Shown here: piece by piece, positions 34,226 through 44,800 of the stretch
Position numbering within the stretch: the first letter of the stretch is position 1
Layout: each line of letters opens with the position of its first letter
Assembly (NCBI GenBank): GCA_963281155.1
Contig: CAUJLY010000002.1
Coordinates: 6,324,001 to 6,388,000 of the forward strand
DNA length: 64,000 nt
Source of the DNA: Rhabditophanes sp. KR3021
Taxonomy: Eukaryota > Nematoda > Chromadorea > Rhabditida > Alloionematidae
Direction: 5' to 3'
Position numbers and translations under genes: made by a program
Notes under the pieces: model-generated
Seen by the model: only the letters and a program-made list of their open reading frames with translations
The model's database searches: none
What the model was told of the DNA's origin: nothing

Positions 34226-35425
34226 ATGCAAGTCAAATATAGAAAATTTGAAAGAAATGGAGAGGGGACGATTGAGGCGACTTTGAGTTCTGATGAAGAT
34301 ATGTGGCACTTTTATAATTTGATTAGAGCCGGGGACACTGTTACTTCCTTCACATCTCGTCGGGTCGTCAAAGTAAACGCCAAAGGTCAAAACGAATCAG
34401 AAGTCATGAAGATGACTATTGCCCTCAAAGTTGTGAAAATATCCTTTGATGCCACTACGTGCGAAATGCATCTAAATGGAATGAATCAAACTGAGTCCAA
34501 ATTCATTAAAAACAACCAATTCCACACCCTAGACATACTCAAAGATCAGAAGTTCTTGCTTTACAAAGAAATGTGGGACGTAATTGACATCAAAAGATTA
34601 GAAGAAGCCAAAACCAGCCAAGATGCAAGAGCTGACACAGCTGTCGTAATGATGCATGAGGGAGTGGCAAATTTGTTTCTTGTTAGCAATAATCTTACTT
34701 TTAACAAAGCAACTCTTAATATGCCAATAACGGGCAAAAGAACGGGGCATGCGAGTAAAAAATCAGCTCAAATGGAGAAATTCCACCATGACTTGGCGAC
34801 GTCTTTTTTGAAACATGTCGATTTTAAAGTCATTAAAATAGTGTTGATTGCTAGTGCTTCGACGTATAAGGTAAATTTCTTGAAGTATCTTCAGCAATTT
34901 GCGATCAATCGTGAAACTCCTCTGAAGAAAGATGATTTAAACAAGTTTGTTCTCGTTGATGCTGCTAGTGGGTTTAAAGAATCACTGAAGGATATTTTAA
35001 ACAATCCGGATATTATGAGCCGTGTAAACAAGAAAAAGACCCAAATTGAAATGGATCAAATGAAAGAATTTGAAGATTTAATGCTCTCCGACTCTGATAG
35101 AGCTTATTACGGCCCAGATGATGTTTTCAAGATTCATCAACAAGGCTGTATTGACAAGTTACTTATTTCAGACACCTGGTTCCGGAGTTTCAATTTAGAT
35201 GTTCGTAAGAAGTATGTCAACTTAGTTAGAGATCTTGAAAAGAACGGGAAAAAGGTATTTATCTACAGTTCGCAACATGTTAGTGGCCAACAATTAGACT
35301 CTTATACAGGAATTGCTGCTATCTTAAAGTATCCTTTTTCAAACGCTGAAGCATACAATCAAAAGTATGCTGATCCTGAAGTCGATAATATTATTAATAG
35401 AGTCTTGGCTGCTCATGAAAATTAA
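34226..35425 (+). CDS. PELO: Pelota (Dom34), ribosome rescue factor
   Basis: Single exon, 399 residues, slightly longer than the human protein. Pelota with HBS1 splits stalled ribosomes in no-go and non-stop decay. It has the three eRF1-like domains. The N-terminal Sm-like domain reads LSSDEDMWHFYNLIRAGDTV. The central domain reads DTAVVMMHEGVANLFLVS, without the GGQ motif of true release factors, as expected. The C-terminal L7Ae-like domain runs to the end (VFIYSSQHVSGQQLDSYTGI, AAILKYPF). The ATG at 34226 lies 2 nt after a TTTTTAG acceptor. An in-frame hydrophobic extension from 34148 is not family-like and was rejected. AATAAA occurs near 35457. It is convergent with SUV4-20, 57 bp apart. 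Confidence 0.95.
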   Translation: MQVKYRKFERNGEGTIEATLSSDEDMWHFYNLIRAGDTVTSFTSRRVVKVNAKGQNESEVMKMTIALKVVKISFDATTCEMHLNGMNQTESKFIKNNQFHTLDILKDQKFLLYKEMWDVIDIKRLEEAKTSQDARADTAVVMMHEGVANLFLVSNNLTFNKATLNMPITGKRTGHASKKSAQMEKFHHDLATSFLKHVDFKVIKIVLIASASTYKVNFLKYLQQFAINRETPLKKDDLNKFVLVDAASGFKESLKDILNNPDIMSRVNKKKTQIEMDQMKEFEDLMLSDSDRAYYGPDDVFKIHQQGCIDKLLISDTWFRSFNLDVRKKYVNLVRDLEKNGKKVFIYSSQHVSGQQLDSYTGIAAILKYPFSNAEAYNQKYADPEVDNIINRVLAAHEN

Positions 35426-35482
35426 TTACACGTTCTTTAAAAGATATTTTATTCTTAATAAAGATGTCGATGCAATGAACGT

Positions 35483-36472
35483 TTAAATAATATTGTCTGA
35501 ATTATTATTATACATGATATCATAGGTATTGCGAATGGAGTCTTGGCTAATGGACTTGGACAGTCGAGATCTAGTAGTTCTTCTTGTTTGGGACAGACTG
35601 TTCTTATTCTTGTTGGTAATCGCTTCAATGTCCTTCAATTTCTGAGCAATCCAATCAGGAGTTTTTTTGGAAAAAATAACCTTATTATGTTGTTGAAAAG
35701 CACCTTGTTTCTTATCCTCACAAGTCTGACATTGACAAAATTCATTCCCCGGCCCAAAGTAATGTTTTCCATAAAAAACAGTTATCTCTTCCCAGATAGG
35801 GATAGTCCTGATGGCAACAACATGCATAAATTGATTATTTCCACTAGTCATTAGATAAGCATTCGGATTACAGTCGTGATTGACAAAGGCTGACGATCCA
35901 ACCATTAACAATTGTCTTTTTGTTTTCAGGGAATAAGTAATAGAAAAGTCACTGTTTGCCATTTCACTCTCCTCTTGCTTAGTTAGGGCGACGGTCGGAC
36001 CAATTAAACCGAAAATTACCTCCTTGGCTTTTATTTGTCGTAAAGCTAAAATTTTTACCCCCATGCCGTTGTCTCGAGTGTATCTGGTTGTTTTGGCAAG
36101 CAGAAGACCATTTTTGGGGTCAATTATCTGCAAGTAAGGCTCGATATAGTGAAAAAAACGACATCTATCAGTAGGAATATCTAGTAATTTGGAGATCTTT
36201 TTTGGTAACAATGCAAGTAATTCCTCATAAAAGTGCTTGTAATCATTGTTCTTAATAAAGGACTGCAATTTGGTTCGAACCAAACAATTAAAGTTTTCCG
36301 ATATCCCTTCTAATTGAATTGAATCCTTACCCATTTTGTGTGTCTCAAACTCTAGCAATGGGTCTATAATAATGGCCGTACTAAGGTCATGAAATTTGCA
36401 TAGTTCCGTTAGATTGGTAGCTTTAAAATTAAAGATAGGAATCCGTTGGGTGAGAGAGGTCCATTTATCCAT
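35483..36472 (-). CDS. SUV4-20-type histone H4 lysine-20 methyltransferase
   Basis: Single exon, 329 residues. SUV4-20 enzymes make H4K20me2/3 for heterochromatin and genome stability. The SET domain is clear: DNGMGVKILALRQIKAKE at the start, DFSITYSLKTKRQLLMVGSS, the cofactor motif FVNHDCNPNAYL, EEITVFYGKHYFG, then the post-SET Cys cluster GNEFCQCQTCE. The acidic/basic N-terminal helical region (DLSTAIIIDPLLEF ... HKM) fits the SUV4-20 N-domain. The C-terminus is short, basic and Ser-rich, lacking the long tail of vertebrate enzymes. The Met at 36472 (MDKWTSLT) is preferred; one five codons earlier is also in frame. Convergent with Pelota and divergent from the neuropeptide gene. Confidence 0.92.
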   Translation of the reverse strand: MDKWTSLTQRIPIFNFKATNLTELCKFHDLSTAIIIDPLLEFETHKMGKDSIQLEGISENFNCLVRTKLQSFIKNNDYKHFYEELLALLPKKISKLLDIPTDRCRFFHYIEPYLQIIDPKNGLLLAKTTRYTRDNGMGVKILALRQIKAKEVIFGLIGPTVALTKQEESEMANSDFSITYSLKTKRQLLMVGSSAFVNHDCNPNAYLMTSGNNQFMHVVAIRTIPIWEEITVFYGKHYFGPGNEFCQCQTCEDKKQGAFQQHNKVIFSKKTPDWIAQKLKDIEAITNKNKNSLSQTRRTTRSRLSKSISQDSIRNTYDIMYNNNSDNII

Positions 36473-37517
36473 AACAAATAATAACAATTTAAGTACTGGC
36501 AGATGCCAATAATGTGTGTGGCTGAGTGTTTACGACTTCTTTGAAAATGAGCGAGGCGATCTTTACAAGAGGCTTATGTTGGTAAACCGTTTCACTGAGC
36601 AAAAGCTTTAAGCATGATGGCAAAGACATTAAATAATTAGATATAACAAATTTTAAATGGATAATGTTGAGTGGAGGGTAGTAGATGAATTATTACAACA
36701 ACTTTTGTTCATGTTTTTAAAAGGTATACAAAATATATTGTGCTAAAAATTGCACCTGTCAAATATTTAAAAAAATCAAGTTAATAAGTCTGATGTGTTC
36801 TTTAAAAACAACCCTTATTTATATCCACTCATGTATCATGATTTCTTGGAAAGGCAAACTAAAATAGACACAAACAATTCGCATGAAGCTTGTTAAATTT
36901 TTTTGGTAAGGATTAGAGGTATCATTACTTCCTGATTATATTATATGTCTCATAAATTTGAATGAAGTTTAAAACATTCATTTCATAAGTCTTCCTACAA
37001 AGATGCATTTTTATTAATGACCATAAAAAGCAATTAAAAGGAAATTTTGATAAGTTTTCCGGAGGAGGATTTATGACATGTTGATTATGGCAAGCTCATT
37101 ATAAAAGAAGCAATACGACGAAGGCTTTCACCAGAAGCTCCTCTTTTTGTATCATTCCAATGACTCAAAACAATTTAAATAATTCGCCTTTTTTGTGAAA
37201 GGTGATTCTATATTTATATTTATTCTGATCACATCCTTAAGATTACCTTGTCAGTCAGGTGTAATCTCAAGTCTGCTTGACGTATGTTGGCAATACCCTG
37301 TTGACATGTGCTTTTTGAAGTAGATTTTATTATTAGGGGAGGTATTTAATGGCAGATTTATGCTTTTATTATTACTTACCCAAAACAGCTTGGCTTTTAA
37401 TTTTATTAACGTTTACCAAAGCTCTTATGCATTTACATATTTTTGAATATTTGACTAATTTTTTAGTACTTGACTAATTCTTTAATACTTGACTAATTTT
37501 CTCTTAATTCTTTCAGA
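36473..37517. other. Divergent intergenic region
   Basis: About 1 kb between SUV4-20 (minus) and the RFamide precursor (plus). Near 37455-37500 the phrase TTGACTAATT recurs at about 20-bp spacing. A TTTCAG acceptor ends at 37516, one base before the neuropeptide ATG. No gene or RNA supported. Confidence 0.5.
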
Positions 37518-38375
37518 ATGTCTTACTGGATTTCAATTTTATTTGTCTTTGTACTTATGATATGTTGTGGAGGTTCACAGCCATTCAAAGATGAAGCAAC
37601 TTTAAAGGGTGAAATAAGTCCTTGTAAGTCAGCCCAAGATATCAATGGTATTTTTCTGACTAAACCAGACGACTTATTGCACACAGTAATAACAAGTGAT
37701 TGCAATCCTGACAAAAAAGCAGAGAAATCTTCGTTTGAAAGAAATTCTCGAATTCCCTACAACAATCATTTTAAATATCTTAGTGGACGGTTAATGATAG
37801 AAGACTTGTTGAATCCGATGAGTGAGAAGAATGGAAAGATCGGGAAATATAAGGATCATTTTGATGTTAACAATTTTGTTGTTTGGGATGCGGAAAGTGT
37901 GTATGATCGAAATTTAAGATCTAAAATACCGTCAAAAAGAAGTTCGTGGGGGAAGAAAGGTGAGATTTTGTTGGCATCTAGAATACTTAGATCGGATCCT
38001 AATCAATTGTCGTATGATTTTGTTAGATTTGGGAAGAGAAGTGGGAAGAAGGTGTTTCAAGGCAAAGTGAGTAAGACTCAGGATGTTGTTAAGAGAAATT
38101 CCCAAATTGAAAATAGTAATAGCCATTATGGCTATGACTTTGTTAGATTCGGAAAGAAAAGTGTCCAAATAGAAGAAGCTAAAGCACGCAATGACTATGA
38201 TTTCGTTAGATTCGGCAAAAGAAATCCCCCAAAAGAAGAAACTAAAAGCCGCGATGATTACGATTTTGCCAGATTCGGCAAACGATCCATCGACCATCTG
38301 AATGTGCATGTAAAAACTAAATTAGAAAAAAGAAGCGACTCCAAAGACAACTACGACTTTGTCCGTTTTGACTAA
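37518..38375 (+). CDS. FMRFamide-like neuropeptide precursor (YDFVRFamide family)
   Basis: Single exon, 285 residues. The signal peptide is MSYWISILFVFVLMICCGGS. A long spacer is followed by a run of related peptides between dibasic sites: SYDFVRFG-KR, YDFVRFG-KK, NDYDFVRFG-KR and DDYDFARFG-KR. A final NYDFVRF is followed by Asp and the stop. The Gly before KR/KK is the amidation donor, so four peptides should end RFamide. The last copy ends RFD and cannot be amidated. An additional SSWG flanked by KR and KK could release a short Trp-amide. Spacers are acidic or mixed and contain further KR sites. It belongs to the FLP class of secreted neuromodulators; I cannot match it to a numbered flp gene. 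It is probably trans-spliced: an acceptor abuts the ATG. Confidence 0.93.
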   Translation: MSYWISILFVFVLMICCGGSQPFKDEATLKGEISPCKSAQDINGIFLTKPDDLLHTVITSDCNPDKKAEKSSFERNSRIPYNNHFKYLSGRLMIEDLLNPMSEKNGKIGKYKDHFDVNNFVVWDAESVYDRNLRSKIPSKRSSWGKKGEILLASRILRSDPNQLSYDFVRFGKRSGKKVFQGKVSKTQDVVKRNSQIENSNSHYGYDFVRFGKKSVQIEEAKARNDYDFVRFGKRNPPKEETKSRDDYDFARFGKRSIDHLNVHVKTKLEKRSDSKDNYDFVRFD

Positions 38376-38858
38376 AAATATTGGCTAAACTAATTCGATG
38401 TTCCCAAAGATGATTGTTCTCATCCCATTTCAAAAACATGTACTTCTAATTATATATTTCTACACCTTTTTGCCACAAAACAGCAGATTCCCTACTATCA
38501 TCAAACACACAACGTCATCTTTAAAAATCGTCAAACACATTTATGCATTTTAATTCATACACATAAGTCCCATTACTTTTTACTATTTCTCACAACCAAT
38601 AAAAATAAACTTTATGAACTTTTTAAAAGGTAGTAAATATATACATTAATTAGTCTTTATTACATACTGTATATTTGACTAAACTTAAATATCTGGTGAC
38701 AAATTAGGCAACAGATGTCAAAAATTTGTCAAAACTAAATAATATTTTTATGATTAAACTTTATGGAAAAATAAAATTAAACAGAAGTTTAGATATTTAC
38801 AGGGGAGAGAGAGATAAAAATATATATGATTTTGAAAGGATATGGTTTTTTGGAGTTT
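38376..38858. other. Convergent 3' intergenic region
   Basis: About 480 bp between the 3' ends of the neuropeptide gene (plus) and the MUP-4-like gene (minus). A CAATAAAAATAAAC segment near 38597 can serve as polyadenylation signal. No other feature seen. Confidence 0.5.
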
Positions 38859-41800
38859 TTAATAGAAATTCTTTTCTTCAGAATATACTTTGGAACTGGT
38901 TTCAGTCTTTCGACGTTCGAATTCACCTTCGAAACCATCGTTTAGTTGGCCTATGCCGCGTTCGTTTGTGACTTTGGTGGTTTTGTCTACTTTGTGGTCG
39001 TCGAAGTATTCTGTGTCACTGTCTGATTCTTCATCCCCGTGTTGGGCGGAAGAAGATCCATGTTGAGCTGATGACTGTCCAGCAGCATAATTAGTTGCAT
39101 TTTCACCGTAATTAACATTTCTTGATGAGGGATGATGAATAACGGTTGTCTCTTCATGCGATTCACCATTCGCATCTTCAGTTCTCGTCGTAATAATTTC
39201 CTTAGTCGAAACATCAGTAATAACCTTTCTCTCAATTTCCTCAATTATGGAAGCGGAACCCATAGAACTACTATCATCACCAGCCATATACCTCTCCAAA
39301 GCATCTGCATTAGAAAGGTTGTTTCCGTATCCTGTATTTCCAAAGGCACCCAACTTCGCTCTAGGAATGGTATACATGTTCTCACTTCCCATCAAATCTT
39401 GATGCATATCGCCACTCGACTGCGACATTGCACCACCTCCGCCGAAGCACCTTGTTCTCAAGCAAAGATACAAGCAGCACAACAAAGCCAAAAGGAGAAG
39501 TAAGAGAGCAAGTAGGATCATTAAAATTGTAGATAAAGTCGATCCAGCTGCTTCGGCACACTTAAATATTTATCAGTAAATTAAAAAATAACTTAAACGC
39601 TTACCGTTTCTCCTTTCCATCCTTGGGCGCATGAGCAAGTTATGTTGCCTGTTTGAGGGCTGGTGATACAATCTCCGTGCCCATTGCACAAACCACATAA
39701 GAGGGCAGCACAAGATCGGCCCTACATTTAGATTAAAATTAAAATATGTTTCGAGGATTTTAAATTTACCGGGTTCGAGGGATTGCCATCAGTATATCCT
39801 TCTGCGCATTGACATGTGTAGCCTAGAAGAACCATTTTTAATAAGATACGCATTAATTAAAACACAAAATATATTAAAAACATCATAATAAATTAAAAAC
39901 ATCGCAATTATTTTAACTACAAGTTAGTGGTATGCATGACTATTGTAATACCAAATTAAGACTTACCTTTCTTGAGGTCAATGCAAGTAGCCGAGGTTGG
40001 ACAAGTATGCAAACCAAGAGCACACTCATTAACATCTCCTTGATGAACACAAAGAACATCTGTATTTCCAATTGATGCTTTGCTTTCTTTTTCATCGACT
40101 TCTTTGACGGGAGCAATGACTAGGTCACCTTCGCTGCCGTGGAGGAGATACTTTTTGTTGACACTTCCACCACTAGCCTCAATTGCCTTGGCGATTCCTT
40201 TGAGGTCCAGGAAATCAGGATTGCATTTGCATACTGCTTCGTCTTTCGTGTTTGTACAGGTGGAATTGGTGGGGCAATAGTTGACGTCGCTGCAGAAGTC
40301 TAATCTACAAACACTTCCTGCTTTCTCACCTTTTTTGGCGGCGTTGACGTATGGGATTTTGCAAGTACACTCGTAGCCGATGTTTAGATCTATGCATCTG
40401 GCGTGTTCGGCATCCTAAAAGGGTATCAAAATGATAGGGAAGATATTAAAATAAGGAAAAAATATTTAACATATTGAAACAAAATAACAAAAAGTTAAGG
40501 GGACACCCGGGTTCGAACCAGGGACCTCACGATCTGCAATCGCATGCTCTACCACTGAGCTATATCCCCTGTGACAATAATAAAGCATTCCAAAAGACTT
40601 TCGTATTTTGATAGAACTTCAAACTTACACAAATATTATCTTCTTTTCTTAAGCACTCATTATACCCAATTAGAGAAACACAATTATGTCCAGGATTAAG
40701 TAAGTCAAGATCTTTGAAGTTAGATGGACATGAGCATGTGTATCCTCTTCCTCCATTAGGAACACAATTGGCTGATGCATGGCATTTGTTGTTATAGCAA
40801 GAGTCGAATGGATTTGGCGAGTTTGGATTGATGAATTGGTTAGACTTGCCGACTTCGTCTTTGTTTGAATTGTGGATCCAGTCAAACATCTGAGTAAAGA
40901 TGTTTTTAGGGGTGTCGACTGATCCTTTGGTAAAGTAAGATGTAAAGTTGTAGATTATTCCATGATCCCATGTACCATTGATGTTCTTTGGGTTTTCAAT
41001 GTCATTTACTTCACTTCCAAGGAAGTTTTTGTTCAAGCCTGGAATATTGTCAAATGTGTTTCCGATTCCACTTTCAAAGTTATGGGTCAATCTTTTATTT
41101 TCCTCATCCAAAGGATTTGCATGCACACTAGGATTATACTTAATAGGTAAGGTTCCTTCGCGATTGATCCACAATGGGAAGTTTATACTTTCAACAGCAA
41201 CACATCCATCCTCCTTCATTCTTCTCTTGTATCCCGATGGACATGCACATAATTTGTTGGCAATGCAAATTTCGCCTAATTCCTGTTTGCAATAATTATT
41301 TTCTCCACATGGAATTCCCTTCGGCACAGGTGGTGGCTTGCAAGGATTAAGTTCTCCGAAATCTCCAGCAACAACCAACTTAGCAGATCCCAGTTTCAAA
41401 TTATTCTGATTAAGTGCTTCTTCGATTTCTTTGAACAATAAACACTTGTCAACTGGATCTGAAGTTGAGACGGTTCCATTGATCAAAAGACCATTATCCC
41501 AAGTAGAGTTTTCGACCTTTGGATTTGTTATGAAGTTAACAGATGAACCAATAAACTTAGGAGCAATAGAAGGTGTCTGTTGGATAGTCTTGCCTAGACC
41601 TTTTACGAATCTATCTGCAACATCGACATAAGAAGGATTTGTCTTTGATCCATATTCACTCGAATATTTCAAATCTTTTGGTGGTTCTGCTTCATTTTCA
41701 TCTTCTTTTTGGACGATTCTGAGGGTGATGGGAGTTTCGGTGACTGGGACACATTTGGATGTTTCACTGTCTCTGCCTTCGCCTGGCTTGCACGAGCATA

Positions 41801-44800
41801 CATTCCCTCCCAGGCAAACTTCTCCTAGATTTAATTTACAATGAGTGTTTCCACATGGCACCAAATTTGGATCGGGAGTTGTTTGTTGCGGTTCTGATTG
41901 TGGTGGCATTTTGGTCACGAATTTAAGGCATTCTCTCCCTGACTTGGTTGGGTCGTTTGTGTTGTCGTAGAAACCTTAAAACATTCATATTGAAATAAAT
42001 GAATATAAAAACATACCATCCTTGCAACGACAAATGTAACTGTCGTCTGTGTCAATACAATCAGCATTTTCACGATCGCAGTCATTTGTTGAGGAGTCAG
42101 CACATTCATTGAATTTACATACTCTCCCAGGATTTGAGGGCGACTCATCTTTATATGGTGTCTTACACTCACATGTGTAACTATCAGCCGTATCTTTGCA
42201 AATAGCATTCTTTGAACTAAATAAAAATAATTAGAATATAATAATTTGTCTACTTACCAATCATTCAAATTAGATTGCTCACATTCGTTGATAATAAATT
42301 TGCAATCTGTTCCAGGGGATTTTAAGTTTTGATCCAAGTATCCACTATTACATGTACATTTGAATGAAGTTTCAGTGTCTTCACAAGTAGCAAATTTGGA
42401 GCAATTATTCAATTGAATAATATTACACTCGTTGACAAGTGGGAAACATTTTCTTCCTGGCAATTTTTCGAGATCGGGGCTGATATCTTTAGTTTCAGCT
42501 GGGCATTTGCAGGTATATCCTTTAGGCAGATCTGTACAAACAGCTAATTGGTCGCACGTATTGTCTCCATTCAAACATTCATTGACCAACTCATTGCACT
42601 TTCTTCCGGGGTTGGTTTCGTCATCCTCAACATACCCTGAATAAATGCGTATATTTTTATAATTGGTCTAAATATTAAAAACGTACCATCCCTACACTTG
42701 CACGTATACTTTTCTTTAAAGGATTCATCTTCGATGCAAATAGCCGTCTCAGCACAATCAAATTTACTTCTGTCGTTACAAATTTGTTGGAAGCATTTGG
42801 TTCCTGGTTTTTCTCCTGGTCCCGATTTGTCAATGAAACCCACATTACAAATGCATTTATAATCATCATCTCCACTTTCAACACACCTAGCATTGGATGA
42901 GCAGGTGTGTTTGCCAGTTTCGCAGATATCATTTACTTTTTTACAGTCTCTACCCACATTGGAGAAAGGAATTCTGTCGACGTACCCACTTTTGCACTTG
43001 CATTCGAATCCAGAGTTTGTATCAATACAATTAGCGTGTTTGTGGCAGTTGTTAAGTTCGGGAGTTGAACATTCATCAACCATTGGCAAACATACAACTC
43101 CTCCGAATTGTCTTGGATTTGGACTGAAGTCAATGAAACCTGGAATAAATTAAAATTAAAATTCCTCTTTATGTTGGTACAAACCTTCTTTGCAACGGCA
43201 AATGAACCCAATCGTGATGTCAGTACAAATGGCATTAGTACTGCAATTATGAGTTCCAGATAAACATTCATTATTGACGGCATCACATACTCGGCCTGGT
43301 GCATCCTTAATGTTTGGTGAAATATCACGGTATCCTGAAATAAACTAGGATAAAATATTGGTACAATGGCTAGACATACCTTGTTTGCATTGGCACAAAT
43401 AGCCTTCCAGTGTATCGGTACATTCCGCGTTGATAGAACAAGTATTTTCTTTGGAGAAACATTCATCGACCAAACAAACTTGAGTAACTTGGTCTCTGTG
43501 AGCGTTTGGTGGACATTGACATGAGAATGAACCCAGATTCAAAGGATCTGGAAGACATTTTTCCTTTTTCCTTGAACTACAACTGTTAGAGTCGCCTGGA
43601 TCACATGATCCCACTTTAGTGCATTTTCCTGATCTTGAGTTTCTTTCAAAACCTTTTTTGCACCCACACGCATTTTGACTGTTGTCGTTGATGATGCATT
43701 CTTCCCATTGTCCGGAACAGGTGCTCTTGTCGCAAGTGTAAATGGTTTGAGGAGGATTCTCTAGTTTGGGTGGGGATGGGGTGATGCAAGTTCCCGTTCT
43801 AGTATCTCTACCGTAATATTCAGGACATGAGCAAAGATGGTTGCCATGTGGGGTCAATTTACAGACCTCGGGTTCAGGGCATGAAGAAGCAAGGTCTGGG
43901 TTGCAACTTTTTCCTCCACAGCAACCAGTTTCTTGATTTCTTTCGAATCCTTCTGGACAGACGCAAGTGGGTAGACCATTAATTAGCTTACAAACTTGGT
44001 TTAGTGCTCCTGGACACCCTCTATTTGTTGCCACATCACAAGCTCCCTCATTGTATGTAGAAGGTGGGGGTTTGACAAAATCTGTGCAGGCAACCTTTTG
44101 AATGGCTGCTCTTAATTTGTTATTTAATTCCTTGAATCCTTCAACCTGAAATAATTTATTAATTATATTCTTGGATGTTAATAGTTAAAGATGCTTCATA
44201 CATCTCAATATTAGCCGGAAATTATTTATGATCAAATTTAGCTATACTAATATCATCTGTTTATTTTAGCGCAACAACATCGCCCCATACTTGATGTTTA
44301 TTAACTATTATGACTCAACAAATGAGTATTGTCTGTGATTTGAGCGAGCCATCAAATGGATGCTGCTAACTCACTTTATCGTAGAGACGACAAGAATGGA
44401 AAAGAAGTATGGATGTGGTCGTATTTTGATTCTGCTGAAGATATATGTAAATGTCTTGGAAAGAAATCGCCACGCTACCCTGAAATTATTGAGGCTTCTT
44501 TAATTTCCTATTCGAAAACCGCTCATTATTTGGAGAAAGGCGTTGTATCTGATGAGATTCTGGACTTCTTTACATTTTCTCACATTACAAAGATGGGAAT
44601 GTATTTTATTGAACAATTACTTGCTAAATGAAAAGGTATCCTATCTTGAAGCCGAAGAAAACTATTCTCCAACCCCCAGGAAGTCCAAACCTGATTCTAA
44701 AAATAATTGTCCTTATGCTAATGAAACAAATCTAAAAGTTCATTTTAAAAATAGAGACTGTCGAGAGTTTATTAATTCATGCAAAATATTCAGTCAAAAT

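Noticed and set aside
39770..39822. GGTTCGAGG resembling a tRNA T-arm
   Set aside because: Part of an EGF exon of the mup-4-like gene; no cloverleaf around it.
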